DNA from: Terriglobales bacterium
GTDB taxonomy: Bacteria; Acidobacteriota; Terriglobia; Terriglobales; Acidobacteriaceae
NCBI GenBank assembly: GCA_019241735.1
Contig: JAFAWN010000009.1
Location: forward strand, 1 to 7,171
Direction of reading: 5' to 3'
Length of the DNA: 7,171 nt
The notes beneath the pieces were generated by a model. That model was given only the letters and a program-made list of their open reading frames with translations. It searched no databases and was not told the origin of the DNA. Below, in pieces: positions 1 through 6,189 of this stretch (position 1 is the first letter of the stretch; every line of letters begins with the position of its first letter). The translations under genes and the position numbers were made by a program.

Positions 1-35
1 ATTGAATGCCAGTATGGAATCCTCCAGAACCGAAT

Positions 36-53
36 CGGGAACCGGAGTTCCCG
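36..53. terminator. Perfect 7-bp hairpin, possible terminator of an upstream gene or protein-binding dyad
   Basis: CGGGAAC (36-42) and GTTCCCG (47-53) are exact reverse complements around the 4-base loop CGGA. The stem is GC-rich and stable. No run of T follows on the + strand (next bases TATAACTACTTAG), so it is not a textbook intrinsic terminator. It may end a gene lying left of the window or be an operator-like dyad. Confidence 0.3.
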
Positions 54-99
54 TATAACTACTTAGTTAACACGGTGCTCACGCATTTTCAATACTTTA

Positions 100-113
100 G
101 AGTGTTATCACTC
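100..113. repeat. Short inverted repeat GAGTG-TTAT-CACTC
   Basis: GAGTG (100-104) and CACTC (109-113) are exact reverse complements around TTAT. The dyad lies about 65-80 bases upstream of the proposed rlpA promoter. A binding site for a dimeric regulator is possible, but a 5-bp arm can occur by chance and nothing else supports a specific protein. Confidence 0.25.
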
Positions 114-178
114 CAGTAATACAGTAAGTACGTACACTGGTCTTAACTCACTGATTACGTTCGTACGGCAATCCCTGA

Positions 179-207
179 TTGACTTCGGGCCTTTTGCTAC
201 CTAGCAT
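179..207 (+). promoter_or_regulatory. Putative sigma70-type promoter for rlpA
   Basis: TTGACT (179-184) matches the -35 consensus TTGACA at 5 of 6 bases. After a 17-base spacer, TAGCAT (202-207) matches the -10 consensus TATAAT at 4 of 6, including the key first two bases and the final T. Transcription would start near 214 and give a leader of about 105 bases before the chosen ATG at 320. It sits where the AT-rich stretch gives way to GC-rich DNA. The TTG of the -35 box is also the first codon of the longest in-frame reading frame, which argues against translation starting there. Confidence 0.4.
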
Positions 208-319
208 TGTCAAACGCGCCGAACTGCTGGCGGAATTCACTCTCGGGGGATGCGGGCTGTTTCGAAACAATGCTGTTCCAAACACTGTTGAGAACGACTT
301 CACGATGCGAGGTGACCGA

Positions 320-805
320 ATGCGACGACGTATAGCTCACCGGCTGGCGATAGCTTTGTTGGTCGTTGGCTTGGGAGCGGCACGGAGACCAATCACCGCC
401 AGGTCTGAAATCAACCCCTCCCCAGTAACCCCGGAGAAATCGATCCAGTCAACCCGCGCGCAGGCTTACCAGACCGGCACGGCTTCGTGGTACGGAGAGG
501 ATTTCGATGGTAAACCGACTGCCAGCGGGGAACCTTTCGACATGCACGACCTGACGGCGGCGCATCCTGTGCTGCCCCTTGGCACCCTGGTGCGGGTAAC
601 CAACCTGCGGAACCGCAAAGCGGTGGTGGTACGCATTAACGACCGCGGCCCCGTAGTACCCGGCCGAATCATTGACCTATCGTACAGTGCGGCACAGGCT
701 CTCCAGTTCCAGGATCGGGGCTTGCAAAAAGTGCGCCTTGATGTGGTAAAGCGCCGCGCGGCGAAGCCGCAAATCGTAGCAGAGTTACGGCCCATGGCGT
801 ATTAG
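320..805 (+). CDS. rlpA: RlpA-like double-psi beta-barrel protein, short form, exported
   Basis: A 161-residue protein of the RlpA family; characterised members are septal or periplasmic lytic transglycosylases acting on peptidoglycan stripped of stem peptides. The RlpA-like double-psi beta-barrel spans about residues 50-143, with ASWYG (55-59), GEPFD (70-74), TAAH (79-82), NDRGP (107-111) and GRIIDLSYSAA (115-125). E71, D74, H82 and D108 sit at the family's active-site positions, so it is probably active. The N-terminus looks like a signal peptide: basic RRRIAHR, then hydrophobic LAIALLVVGLGA. Unlike classical RlpA it has no lipobox cysteine and no C-terminal SPOR domain, so it is probably soluble or periplasmic. 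ATG 320 was chosen because GAGGTGA (309-315) precedes it at ribosome-site distance; ATG 305 is the alternative. The reading frame runs back to TTG 179, but that extension resembles leader DNA. pyrF begins 25 bases after the stop. Confidence 0.88.
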   Translation: MRRRIAHRLAIALLVVGLGAARRPITARSEINPSPVTPEKSIQSTRAQAYQTGTASWYGEDFDGKPTASGEPFDMHDLTAAHPVLPLGTLVRVTNLRNRKAVVVRINDRGPVVPGRIIDLSYSAAQALQFQDRGLQKVRLDVVKRRAAKPQIVAELRPMAY

Positions 806-817
806 CTGTCGGCCCGT

Positions 818-823
818 TACAAT
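818..823 (+). promoter_or_regulatory. Possible -10 element placing pyrF transcription start at its GTG codon
   Basis: TACAAT matches TATAAT at 5 of 6 bases. It ends seven bases before the GTG at 831, so transcription would begin at about 830-831 and the mRNA would be leaderless or nearly so. This fits the absence of a purine-rich ribosome site before pyrF. No good -35 is present: TGGCGT at 795-800 is the 17-base-spacer candidate and is weak. Read-through from rlpA across the 25-base gap is the alternative. Confidence 0.27.
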
Positions 824-830
824 CCCCCGG

Positions 831-1538
831 GTGTACGATCCGCGCCAACATTTAATTGTTGCTCTCGATGTTTCCTCCATCGCCGAGGCGCAGAAGATTG
901 TCCGTGCGGTGGGCGACTCCGCCTGGATCTACAAAGTTGGAATGCAGCTTTATACGGCTGCGGGCCCACGCGCGGTGCGGGAGTTGGTCGCTTCCGGTCG
1001 CCGGGTGTTTCTCGATCTTAAATATCACGACATCCCAAACACCGTGGCGGCGGCTGTGCGTGAGGCTGCCGATCTTGGCGTGAGCATGTTGACCGTGCAC
1101 GCGTCCGGCGGCGGCAAAATGCTGCGCCGGGCAGCCGACGTGGCCCGCGAGGTTAAATCAGATATGAGCGTCCTGGCGGTTACCGTGCTCACCAGCATGG
1201 ATGACGATCAGCTGGAGCGCGTCGGAGTTCGCGGCGGCGTGGTTGACCAGGTGTTGAGGCTCTCGGCGCTGGCGCTGGCGGATGGATGCCACGGCGTCGT
1301 CTCGTCCGCACGAGAAGCTGCGCTGCTGCGCCAGGAACTCGGGGACGAATTTATTATTGTCACGCCCGGGGTGAGGCCTGCGGGCAGTGACCACGGCGAT
1401 CAGGCGCGAGTAACTACTCCCACTGAAGCGATGTCCGCGGGCGCGAACTACATTGTTGTAGGACGGCCAATCACCGGGGCGTCAGATCCGGCCAGCGAAG
1501 CACGCGCGATTCTGGGACAGATGGCACTAACGGCGTAG
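831..1538 (+). CDS. pyrF: Orotidine 5'-phosphate decarboxylase
   Basis: Decarboxylates orotidine 5'-monophosphate to UMP, the last step of de novo pyrimidine synthesis, in the cytosol. The 235-residue product has the usual length for the short bacterial class and starts almost directly at the first barrel strand, LIVALDV (8-14). Expected residues are present: D13, K35 in YKVG, the catalytic DLKYHDIPNT signature (62-71; D62, K64, D67), TS (121-122), TPGVRP (178-183) with the phosphate-binding arginine R182, and VVGRPIT (209-215) with G211/R212 at the phosphate site. The GTG start is the only sensible one: the frame has no nearby upstream ATG or GTG, and a later start would remove strand 1. No Shine-Dalgarno is visible before it. 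The gene follows rlpA by 25 bases on the same strand with no functional link, and it converges on the zinc-ribbon gene. Confidence 0.96.
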   Translation: MYDPRQHLIVALDVSSIAEAQKIVRAVGDSAWIYKVGMQLYTAAGPRAVRELVASGRRVFLDLKYHDIPNTVAAAVREAADLGVSMLTVHASGGGKMLRRAADVAREVKSDMSVLAVTVLTSMDDDQLERVGVRGGVVDQVLRLSALALADGCHGVVSSAREAALLRQELGDEFIIVTPGVRPAGSDHGDQARVTTPTEAMSAGANYIVVGRPITGASDPASEARAILGQMALTA

Positions 1539-1556
1539 TGGCCAGGGCGTTTGGAA

Positions 1557-1592
1557 AACCGCGATCTTTTGGATTTCGTTGACTCTGCGGTT
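1557..1592. terminator. Inverted repeat between convergent pyrF and zinc-ribbon genes, possible terminator
   Basis: AACCGC (1557-1562) and GCGGTT (1587-1592) are exact reverse complements with a 24-base loop. On the minus strand the distal arm runs into TTTT, a weak U-tract that could end the zinc-ribbon transcript. On the + strand no T run follows directly. The rest of this 101-base convergent gap (1539-1639) holds GGCCGGCC (1610-1617) followed by TTTTT (1622-1626), which might help end pyrF but lacks a normal loop. Confidence 0.25.
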
Positions 1593-1639
1593 CGAAAAGC
1601 GTGTTGGGGGGCCGGCCTGGATTTTTAACTACAGCCTAA

Positions 1640-1819
1640 TTACAGCTTCTCGTAAAATTCGCATGCAGAACAAGAAATAAAAACTCCGCCGGGGACGCCG
1701 CGCTCGCGGTCCTTAACCCGCTTTACGATGCGGGTAGGCTTGCCGCACTTGGGGCAGTCAGTGCTTTTCGAGGTGTCCATCACCTTTACACGATCTGCAG
1801 TCTTCGCAATTTTCGCCAC
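1640..1819 (-). CDS. Small zinc-ribbon protein, 59 residues, function unknown
   Basis: I do not recognise this as a named family. The product has a basic N-terminal tail and four cysteines, CPKC (22-25) and CSAC (50-53), spaced C-X2-C-X24-C-X2-C, typical of a single zinc ribbon. The first knuckle and the FISCSACEFYEKL end recall the C-terminal zinc fingers of topoisomerase I and rubredoxin-like ribbons, but the protein is free-standing. The region between the knuckles is strongly basic (KRVKDRER), which would suit nucleic-acid or ribosome contact; that is inference. The GTG start at 1819 follows a clear AGGAG with a 6-base spacer. A longer frame reaches an ATG at 1915, but its extra 32 residues cover the promoter and ribosome site and look non-coding. 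It is divergent from the GH15 gene and convergent with pyrF. Confidence 0.75.
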   Translation of the reverse strand: MAKIAKTADRVKVMDTSKSTDCPKCGKPTRIVKRVKDRERGVPGGVFISCSACEFYEKL

Positions 1820-1886
1820 TGTTATCTCCTGAGGTAGTCGCCCGGCAGAATCGTTTCCCGATAGGCTAGACTGGCATGGAATCAGA

Positions 1887-1892
1887 ATTATA
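1887..1892 (-). promoter_or_regulatory. TATAAT -10 element for the zinc-ribbon gene
   Basis: The minus strand carries an exact TATAAT here, inside the 98-base divergent gap (1820-1917). Transcription would start near 1880 and leave a leader of about 60 bases to the GTG at 1819. The expected -35 position, at about 1910-1915, is poor (GTGTGG). The site lies only 26 bases upstream of the GH15 start codon, so expression of the two divergent genes could interfere. I found no convincing promoter reading towards the GH15 gene in this gap. Confidence 0.4.
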
Positions 1893-1917
1893 GCGGATCG
1901 AATGAATCCCCACACGC

Positions 1918-4317
1918 ATGAGTGACCGGGAGCGCTATGCCCCCGGCGCGCCCGGCATTGCTCCCCGCTGGACTTCGAGTGCCAAGACCGGCGCTGGCAC
2001 TGCCCTCAGCCAGCGCAGCCGGGTATGGTTCACGCTCAGCCATGGCATCCTCAACGAAATTTACTATCCCCGGGTCGATCAGGCGTGCACTCGCGATCAA
2101 GGACTGATCGTCACCGACGGCCGGAGTTATTTTTCCGAAGAGAAGCGGCATTGTAAGTTTGAGAACTTGCCTATGGCACCGGGCGTTCCGGGCTACATGC
2201 TGGCCAACACGGAACTCAGCGGCCGCTACCGGATCGAAAAAGAAATCTTCAGCGATCCTTACCGCAATGTTGTTCTCCAGAAGATTCGATTCGTGCCGTT
2301 TCAAGGAACTCTTGCGGGCTATCGTGTGTACGCCTTGCTAGCGCCGCATCTGGCCAACTGGGGGCGCGACAACACTGGGTGGGTGGGTGATTACAAAGGC
2401 ATACCCATGATGTTCGCGCAACGCAGTGATTGCGCGCTGGCGTTCGCGTGCTCCGTCCCGTGGAAAAAGATGTCAGTAGGTTTCGCCGGATCTTCTGACG
2501 GCTGGCAGGACCTGTCCCAGTACTTCCAGATGACATGGGACTACACCCGCGCCGAGCACGGCAACATTGCTTTGACCGGCGAAATTGATCTGGAAGCGTG
2601 CGGGGGCGAATTCATTCTGGCGATCGGCTTTGGCGGAATCTGGGCGGAAGCCGGCCAGCAGGTCCGCTCCAGCCTGTCTGAGCCTTACTCGCAGCTTCGC
2701 CAGGACTACGTGGCCCACTGGAAAAACTGGCAGGACGACTTGCTGAAGTTGGATCAGCCGGAGCGGGAGCGCGACCTCTATCGCGCCAGCACCGCAATGT
2801 TGCGTGTCCACGAGTCAAAGGATTTTGTAGGGGGCGTGATTGCCAGTTTATCCATCCCCTGGGGTTTTAATAAGGGCGACGAGGACCTGGGCGGATATCA
2901 CCTGGTTTGGCCTCGCGATCTGGTCGAGACCGCATGCGGCTTGCTGGCGGCGGGGGCCGAGGCTGATGCCGTCCGCGTGCTTCACTACCTGGAAGCCACG
3001 CAGGAATCCGACGGCCACTGGGCGCAGAATATGTGGCTGGATGGACGTCCGTACTGGACTGGCCTGCAAATGGATGAGGCCGCCTTTCCCATCCTGTTGG
3101 TCGATCTATTGCGGCGCGAGGCGCTTTCGACGCTGGGAGATCTGCGCCGCTGGTGGAAGCTGGTACATCGTGCTGCCGGATTCCTCCTGCGCAATGGTCC
3201 CGTAACCCAACAAGACCGCTGGGAAGAAGACGACGGCTATTCGCCGTTTACGCTTGCGGTGGAGGTAGCCGGACTGCTGGCGGCGGCTGATCTAGCGGAC
3301 GCGGTGGGGCAGCGTGAGATTGCAGGTTATCTGCGCGAGACTGCCGACTCGTGGAATGAGTGCATCGAGCGGTGGGTATATGCCACCGACAACGATCTCG
3401 CTCGCGAGCTGGGCGTTGAAGGTTATTACATACGATTAGCGCCGCCCGAGACCGACAGTGCGCCATCGCCGCTGGAAGGTTTCGTGCCCATTAAGAACCG
3501 GCCTCCGGCAGAAAGTTGCAATGCGGCCCAACATCTAATCAGTCCCGATGCTTTGGCGCTGGTACGGTTTGGGCTTCGGGCGCCGGACGATCCCCGGATA
3601 TTGAATACGGTGAAGGCGATTGACGCAATCCTGCGGGTTAATTTGCCGCAAGGCCCCTGCTGGTACCGGTACAACGGAGATGGGTATGGCGAGCACGCGG
3701 ATGGGTCAGCATTTGACGGCACCGGAATAGGCCGGCCGTGGCCACTGCTTGCCGGGGAACGCGGCCACTATGAGCTCGCGGCCGGACGGCGCGAGGCCGT
3801 GGAGGAATTGTTGCGGGTGATGGAATTTTCCACCGAAGGAAGCCGCCTGATTCCGGAGCAGGTTTGGGACATGCCTGATATTCCCGGCCGCGAGTTGTAT
3901 CGGGGAAAGGGGACTGGTTCCGCTTGCCCGCTGGTCTGGGCGCACGCGGAGTACATTAAGCTGCGCCGGTCCCTGCGCGACGGAAAAATCTTCGATCAGC
4001 CGCCACAGACGGTGCAGCGATACGTAGTGGAGAAGCAAGTCTCGAAGTATTTTGGCTGGCGGTTTAACAACAAGTGCAGGTTCATGCCAAAAGGAAAACA
4101 ACTTCGGATGGTGCTGCAAGCATCGGCAATGGTGCACTGGAGTTTTGATAGATGGCAGACCACTCAGGACACGAATACGCGCGACACCGGCTTAGGAATC
4201 TATGCAGCCGATCTTCCCACGGACAAACTGACGTCTGGGACACAGATATTATTCACGTTTTATTGGAACGATTCGAAAGAGTGGGAAGGAACTAATTTTT
4301 CTGTGGTGGTGGAATGA
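1918..4317 (+). CDS. GH15 family glucoamylase / glucodextranase-like alpha-glucosidase
   Basis: A 799-residue inverting glycoside hydrolase of family GH15, bacterial type, expected to release glucose from the non-reducing ends of alpha-glucans. The N-terminal region (about 1-270) is the beta-sandwich of the glucodextranase/glucoamylase type, with FTLSHGILNEIYYPRVDQ. The (alpha/alpha)6 barrel (about 285-685) carries HLVWPRD (328-334), WTGLQMDEAAFPILL, DRWEEDDGYSPFT, RPWPLLAGERGHYEL and PEQVWD. By family analogy the general acid is E436, just after W435, and the general base is E647 in PEQVWD; their spacing fits the bacterial family. The last 100 or so residues form an extra beta-rich domain. 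No signal peptide or membrane segment is visible, so it is probably cytosolic. ATG 1918 is the first start after an in-frame TGA at 1903; no Shine-Dalgarno is evident. Substrate choice (glycogen, maltooligosaccharide, dextran or trehalose) cannot be read from sequence. Confidence 0.92.
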   Translation: MSDRERYAPGAPGIAPRWTSSAKTGAGTALSQRSRVWFTLSHGILNEIYYPRVDQACTRDQGLIVTDGRSYFSEEKRHCKFENLPMAPGVPGYMLANTELSGRYRIEKEIFSDPYRNVVLQKIRFVPFQGTLAGYRVYALLAPHLANWGRDNTGWVGDYKGIPMMFAQRSDCALAFACSVPWKKMSVGFAGSSDGWQDLSQYFQMTWDYTRAEHGNIALTGEIDLEACGGEFILAIGFGGIWAEAGQQVRSSLSEPYSQLRQDYVAHWKNWQDDLLKLDQPERERDLYRASTAMLRVHESKDFVGGVIASLSIPWGFNKGDEDLGGYHLVWPRDLVETACGLLAAGAEADAVRVLHYLEATQESDGHWAQNMWLDGRPYWTGLQMDEAAFPILLVDLLRREALSTLGDLRRWWKLVHRAAGFLLRNGPVTQQDRWEEDDGYSPFTLAVEVAGLLAAADLADAVGQREIAGYLRETADSWNECIERWVYATDNDLARELGVEGYYIRLAPPETDSAPSPLEGFVPIKNRPPAESCNAAQHLISPDALALVRFGLRAPDDPRILNTVKAIDAILRVNLPQGPCWYRYNGDGYGEHADGSAFDGTGIGRPWPLLAGERGHYELAAGRREAVEELLRVMEFSTEGSRLIPEQVWDMPDIPGRELYRGKGTGSACPLVWAHAEYIKLRRSLRDGKIFDQPPQTVQRYVVEKQVSKYFGWRFNNKCRFMPKGKQLRMVLQASAMVHWSFDRWQTTQDTNTRDTGLGIYAADLPTDKLTSGTQILFTFYWNDSKEWEGTNFSVVVE

Positions 4318-4322
4318 AATTT

Positions 4323-4344
4323 GTGTTCCGGCGCGAGGGAACGC
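4323..4344. terminator. Hairpin between convergent GH15 and symporter genes, likely bidirectional terminator
   Basis: GTGTTCC (4323-4329) pairs with GGAACGC (4338-4344): seven pairs including one G-T wobble, around the 8-base loop GGCGCGAG. It almost fills the 27-base gap between the two convergent stop codons, the expected place for a shared terminator. No clean T run follows on either strand (TTAATCCCC to the right; ACAAATTTCATT on the other strand), so termination may be weak or need Rho. Confidence 0.4.
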
Positions 4345-6150
4345 TTAATCCCCGCCTGCAGGCTCCGCTTTCCAGTCCGTGTGTGAGATATTCCAATAAA
4401 GTGATGCGGCAGCGGCGGCGGACACAATCATAAGGAGCAATCCCTTCCACACCGGGCCGAGCAGAATTTGCCCAATGCCGAATAATGCCAGATACACCAT
4501 CGCGCATCCCAGGAGCCAGGAGCCAAGATTGCGGCTGAGATCGCGAGTCGCAGCAGTCTCTGGCGCCAGCCGTGCAATGGGCTGCCAGCCGGTAATTTGC
4601 GGACGTACGTCACGATAAAACTTGAGTAACACGGCTTCCGGCTCTGGCTTGGTCGCGAGCGTCACCAGAATCCAACCCGCGGTGGTGACTGCTGTGGTTG
4701 TCAACGCAGTCTTAGCGAAGGCCACCGGGCCTGATCCGGAGAACGGAACCAGCCAGCGCAGGCAGGCCGATGTGATAAGCGCCACGGCCATTGCAGAAAT
4801 CTCACTCCAGGCATTGATGCGCCACCAATACCAGCGCAACAGATAGACGCCGCCAGTACCGGCGCCAGCCTCGAGCACGAACTCCCATCCGGAACGAATG
4901 GACACCAGCTCCGCAGCAACCGCCGCCGAGACAATTACCAGCAGCACGGTCGCCACGCGCGAGGCGCGCACGTAGTGTTTTTCTGAGGCGTCTCGGTGGA
5001 TGAAGCGGCGATAAAAATCTGATACCAGATACGACGCCCCCCAATTCAGTTGAGTGGCGACGGTGGACATAAACGCCGCCATGAACCCGGCGACTACTAT
5101 CCCGCGCAAGGCCGGGGGAACATGCTGGCTGACGACGAGCATGTATCCGCTTTCAGGGTGGGCGAGATGCGGATAGAGCACCACCGCAGCCAGCGCCGTC
5201 AGAATCCACGGCCAGGGGCGCAAAGCGTAGTGGGCGACGTTGAACCACAACACAGAAAGTAATCCATTGCGTTCATCTTTGGCGCTGAAAATACGTTGCG
5301 CAATGTAGCCGCCGCCGCCCGGTTCTGCGCCGGGATACCAAAACGCCCACCATTGCAATGCAATGTTCACCACAAAGGTCAGCGCAGGGAGCAGCCACAA
5401 TCCTTCGGCGGAGAAGGGCCGCGAGAAATCGGGGAAAAACGAAGTAACATCGCCGGCCGTTGGACCCGCCGCGACGCGCATTTCGCCGAGTCTGTGGAGT
5501 AGCGCCGTCATTCCTCCCGCGGCATGCACGCCATACCAGGCGACCGTAATCACAATAGACATCTTCAACACGAATTGAAACAGGTCAGTCCACAGGACGC
5601 CCCAAAGTCCGCCCAGGGCCACGTAGAAGCCGGTAAATGGGATCAGAAGGAACACGCAGATGGCGAGCGCGCTGCGATCGCTGCATCCCAGGGTGACGGC
5701 GACGATGCTGGTCATGGCTTTCGTCACCCAGCCCAGGATCAGGCAGTTCATCAGCAGGCCAAGGTACACAGCGCGGAATCCGCGCAAGAATGCGGCCGCA
5801 TTGCCGGAGTAGCGCTTCTCCGCGAACTGCACATCAGTCAGGAGTCCGGAGCGCCGCCACAGGCGGGCGAAGAGAAATACCGTCATCATGCCGGAGGGCA
5901 GGAACGACCACCACAGCCAGTTTCCGGCGATGCCCTGGGTGTACACCAGCCCAGTAACCACAAGCGGCGTATCGGCGGCAAAGGTTGTTGCTACCATCGA
6001 CGTGCCCGCCAGCCACCAGGAGACGTTGCGTCCGGAGACGAAATAATCCTCAACGCTTTTGCCGGAGCGAGCGCGGAAATAGAGTCCGAGGGCGAGGGTT
6101 ATCGCCAGATAGGCGATAATCGCGGCCCAATCAAGCGCAGTGAAATTCAC
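4345..6150 (-). CDS. Sodium:solute symporter family (SSS/SLC5) transporter, substrate unknown
   Basis: A 601-residue polytopic inner-membrane protein of the SSS family (LeuT fold), expected to use the sodium gradient to import a solute. Hydrophobic segments alternate with loops along the whole length. TM1 is about residues 7-25, and the next helix region carries ATTFAADTPLVVTG (54-67). GGLWGVLWTDLFQ (180-192) is the SSS signature (GGL-x-AV-x2-TD-x2-Q). MSTVATQLNWGASYLVSDF (361-379) is the TM8 region whose Ser/Thr residues hold sodium in vSGLT-like proteins. GAGTGGVYLLRWYWWRINAW (429-448) and the late FYRDVRP (511-517) recur in an uncharacterised SSS subgroup of about 600 residues. The GTG start puts TM1 at the usual distance; its upstream bases are pyrimidine-rich with no ribosome site. 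It lies 39 bases after the phosphatase gene on the same strand, so co-transcription is likely. Confidence 0.9.
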   Translation of the reverse strand: MNFTALDWAAIIAYLAITLALGLYFRARSGKSVEDYFVSGRNVSWWLAGTSMVATTFAADTPLVVTGLVYTQGIAGNWLWWSFLPSGMMTVFLFARLWRRSGLLTDVQFAEKRYSGNAAAFLRGFRAVYLGLLMNCLILGWVTKAMTSIVAVTLGCSDRSALAICVFLLIPFTGFYVALGGLWGVLWTDLFQFVLKMSIVITVAWYGVHAAGGMTALLHRLGEMRVAAGPTAGDVTSFFPDFSRPFSAEGLWLLPALTFVVNIALQWWAFWYPGAEPGGGGYIAQRIFSAKDERNGLLSVLWFNVAHYALRPWPWILTALAAVVLYPHLAHPESGYMLVVSQHVPPALRGIVVAGFMAAFMSTVATQLNWGASYLVSDFYRRFIHRDASEKHYVRASRVATVLLVIVSAAVAAELVSIRSGWEFVLEAGAGTGGVYLLRWYWWRINAWSEISAMAVALITSACLRWLVPFSGSGPVAFAKTALTTTAVTTAGWILVTLATKPEPEAVLLKFYRDVRPQITGWQPIARLAPETAATRDLSRNLGSWLLGCAMVYLALFGIGQILLGPVWKGLLLMIVSAAAAASLYWNISHTDWKAEPAGGD

Positions 6151-6189
6151 GCTGGGAAGAATACACGAGACAGAGCAGAGGAGTAGGGG

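Larger units (their letters stand above)
1..178. other. AT-rich non-coding stretch upstream of rlpA
   Basis: I see no supportable gene here. Bases 61-180 are about 40% GC by hand count, clearly below the flanking genes. Two + strand frames are open from the left edge and stop at 56-58 (TAA) and 64-66 (TAG), so the last codons of an upstream gene could be present, but about 20 codons give nothing recognisable. A 37-codon ATG frame (6-119) has no visible ribosome site or family resemblance. The stretch contains the dyads at 36-53 and 100-113, an 8-base palindrome GTACGTAC (128-135), and CCAGT/ACTGG arms (113-117 and 136-140) that flank it. This looks like a gene boundary with regulatory or terminator DNA. 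Confidence 0.5.

Noticed and set aside
6..119. 37-codon ATG frame at the left edge
   Set aside because: It is too short, shows no ribosome site in the few bases available, matches nothing I know and crosses two dyads.
242..258. LGGC-like lipobox in the extended rlpA frame (around residues 22-25 of the long form)
   Set aside because: It is not preceded by a basic region and hydrophobic stretch; the real signal peptide starts later, at ATG 320.
466..795. Minus strand frame opposite rlpA
   Set aside because: It is complementary to the conserved RlpA barrel; its arginine- and threonine-rich product looks like reverse-strand noise.
1610..1626. GGCCGGCC followed by TTTTT as a standard intrinsic terminator of pyrF
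   Set aside because: The palindrome has no room for a loop and there are four bases before the T run, so it is not a normal terminator hairpin; recorded only as a possible contributor.
1888..2304. Minus strand frame (138 codons) over the GH15 5' end
   Set aside because: It covers the conserved GH15 N-terminal domain and the promoter gap; no family resemblance and no ribosome site.
3070..3078. E387 in LQMDEAAFP as the GH15 catalytic acid
   Set aside because: The motif is conserved, but by analogy with fungal WEE and bacterial RWEE sequences the general acid is E436; the E436-E647 spacing fits the family better.
3706..4137. Minus strand frame (143 codons) opposite the GH15 gene
   Set aside because: It overlaps the conserved PEQVWD catalytic region on the other strand and its product has no recognisable motifs.
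6151..6163. TATTCT seven bases before the symporter GTG as a leaderless promoter
   Set aside because: It matches only 4 of 6, has no -35, and the close upstream gene makes read-through more likely.
5524..6186. Long + strand frame (220 codons) opposite the symporter gene
   Set aside because: It is antisense to a clearly recognisable SSS transporter, has a low-complexity polar product rich in Q, G, E and H, and resembles no family. It is a by-product of GC-rich codon bias.
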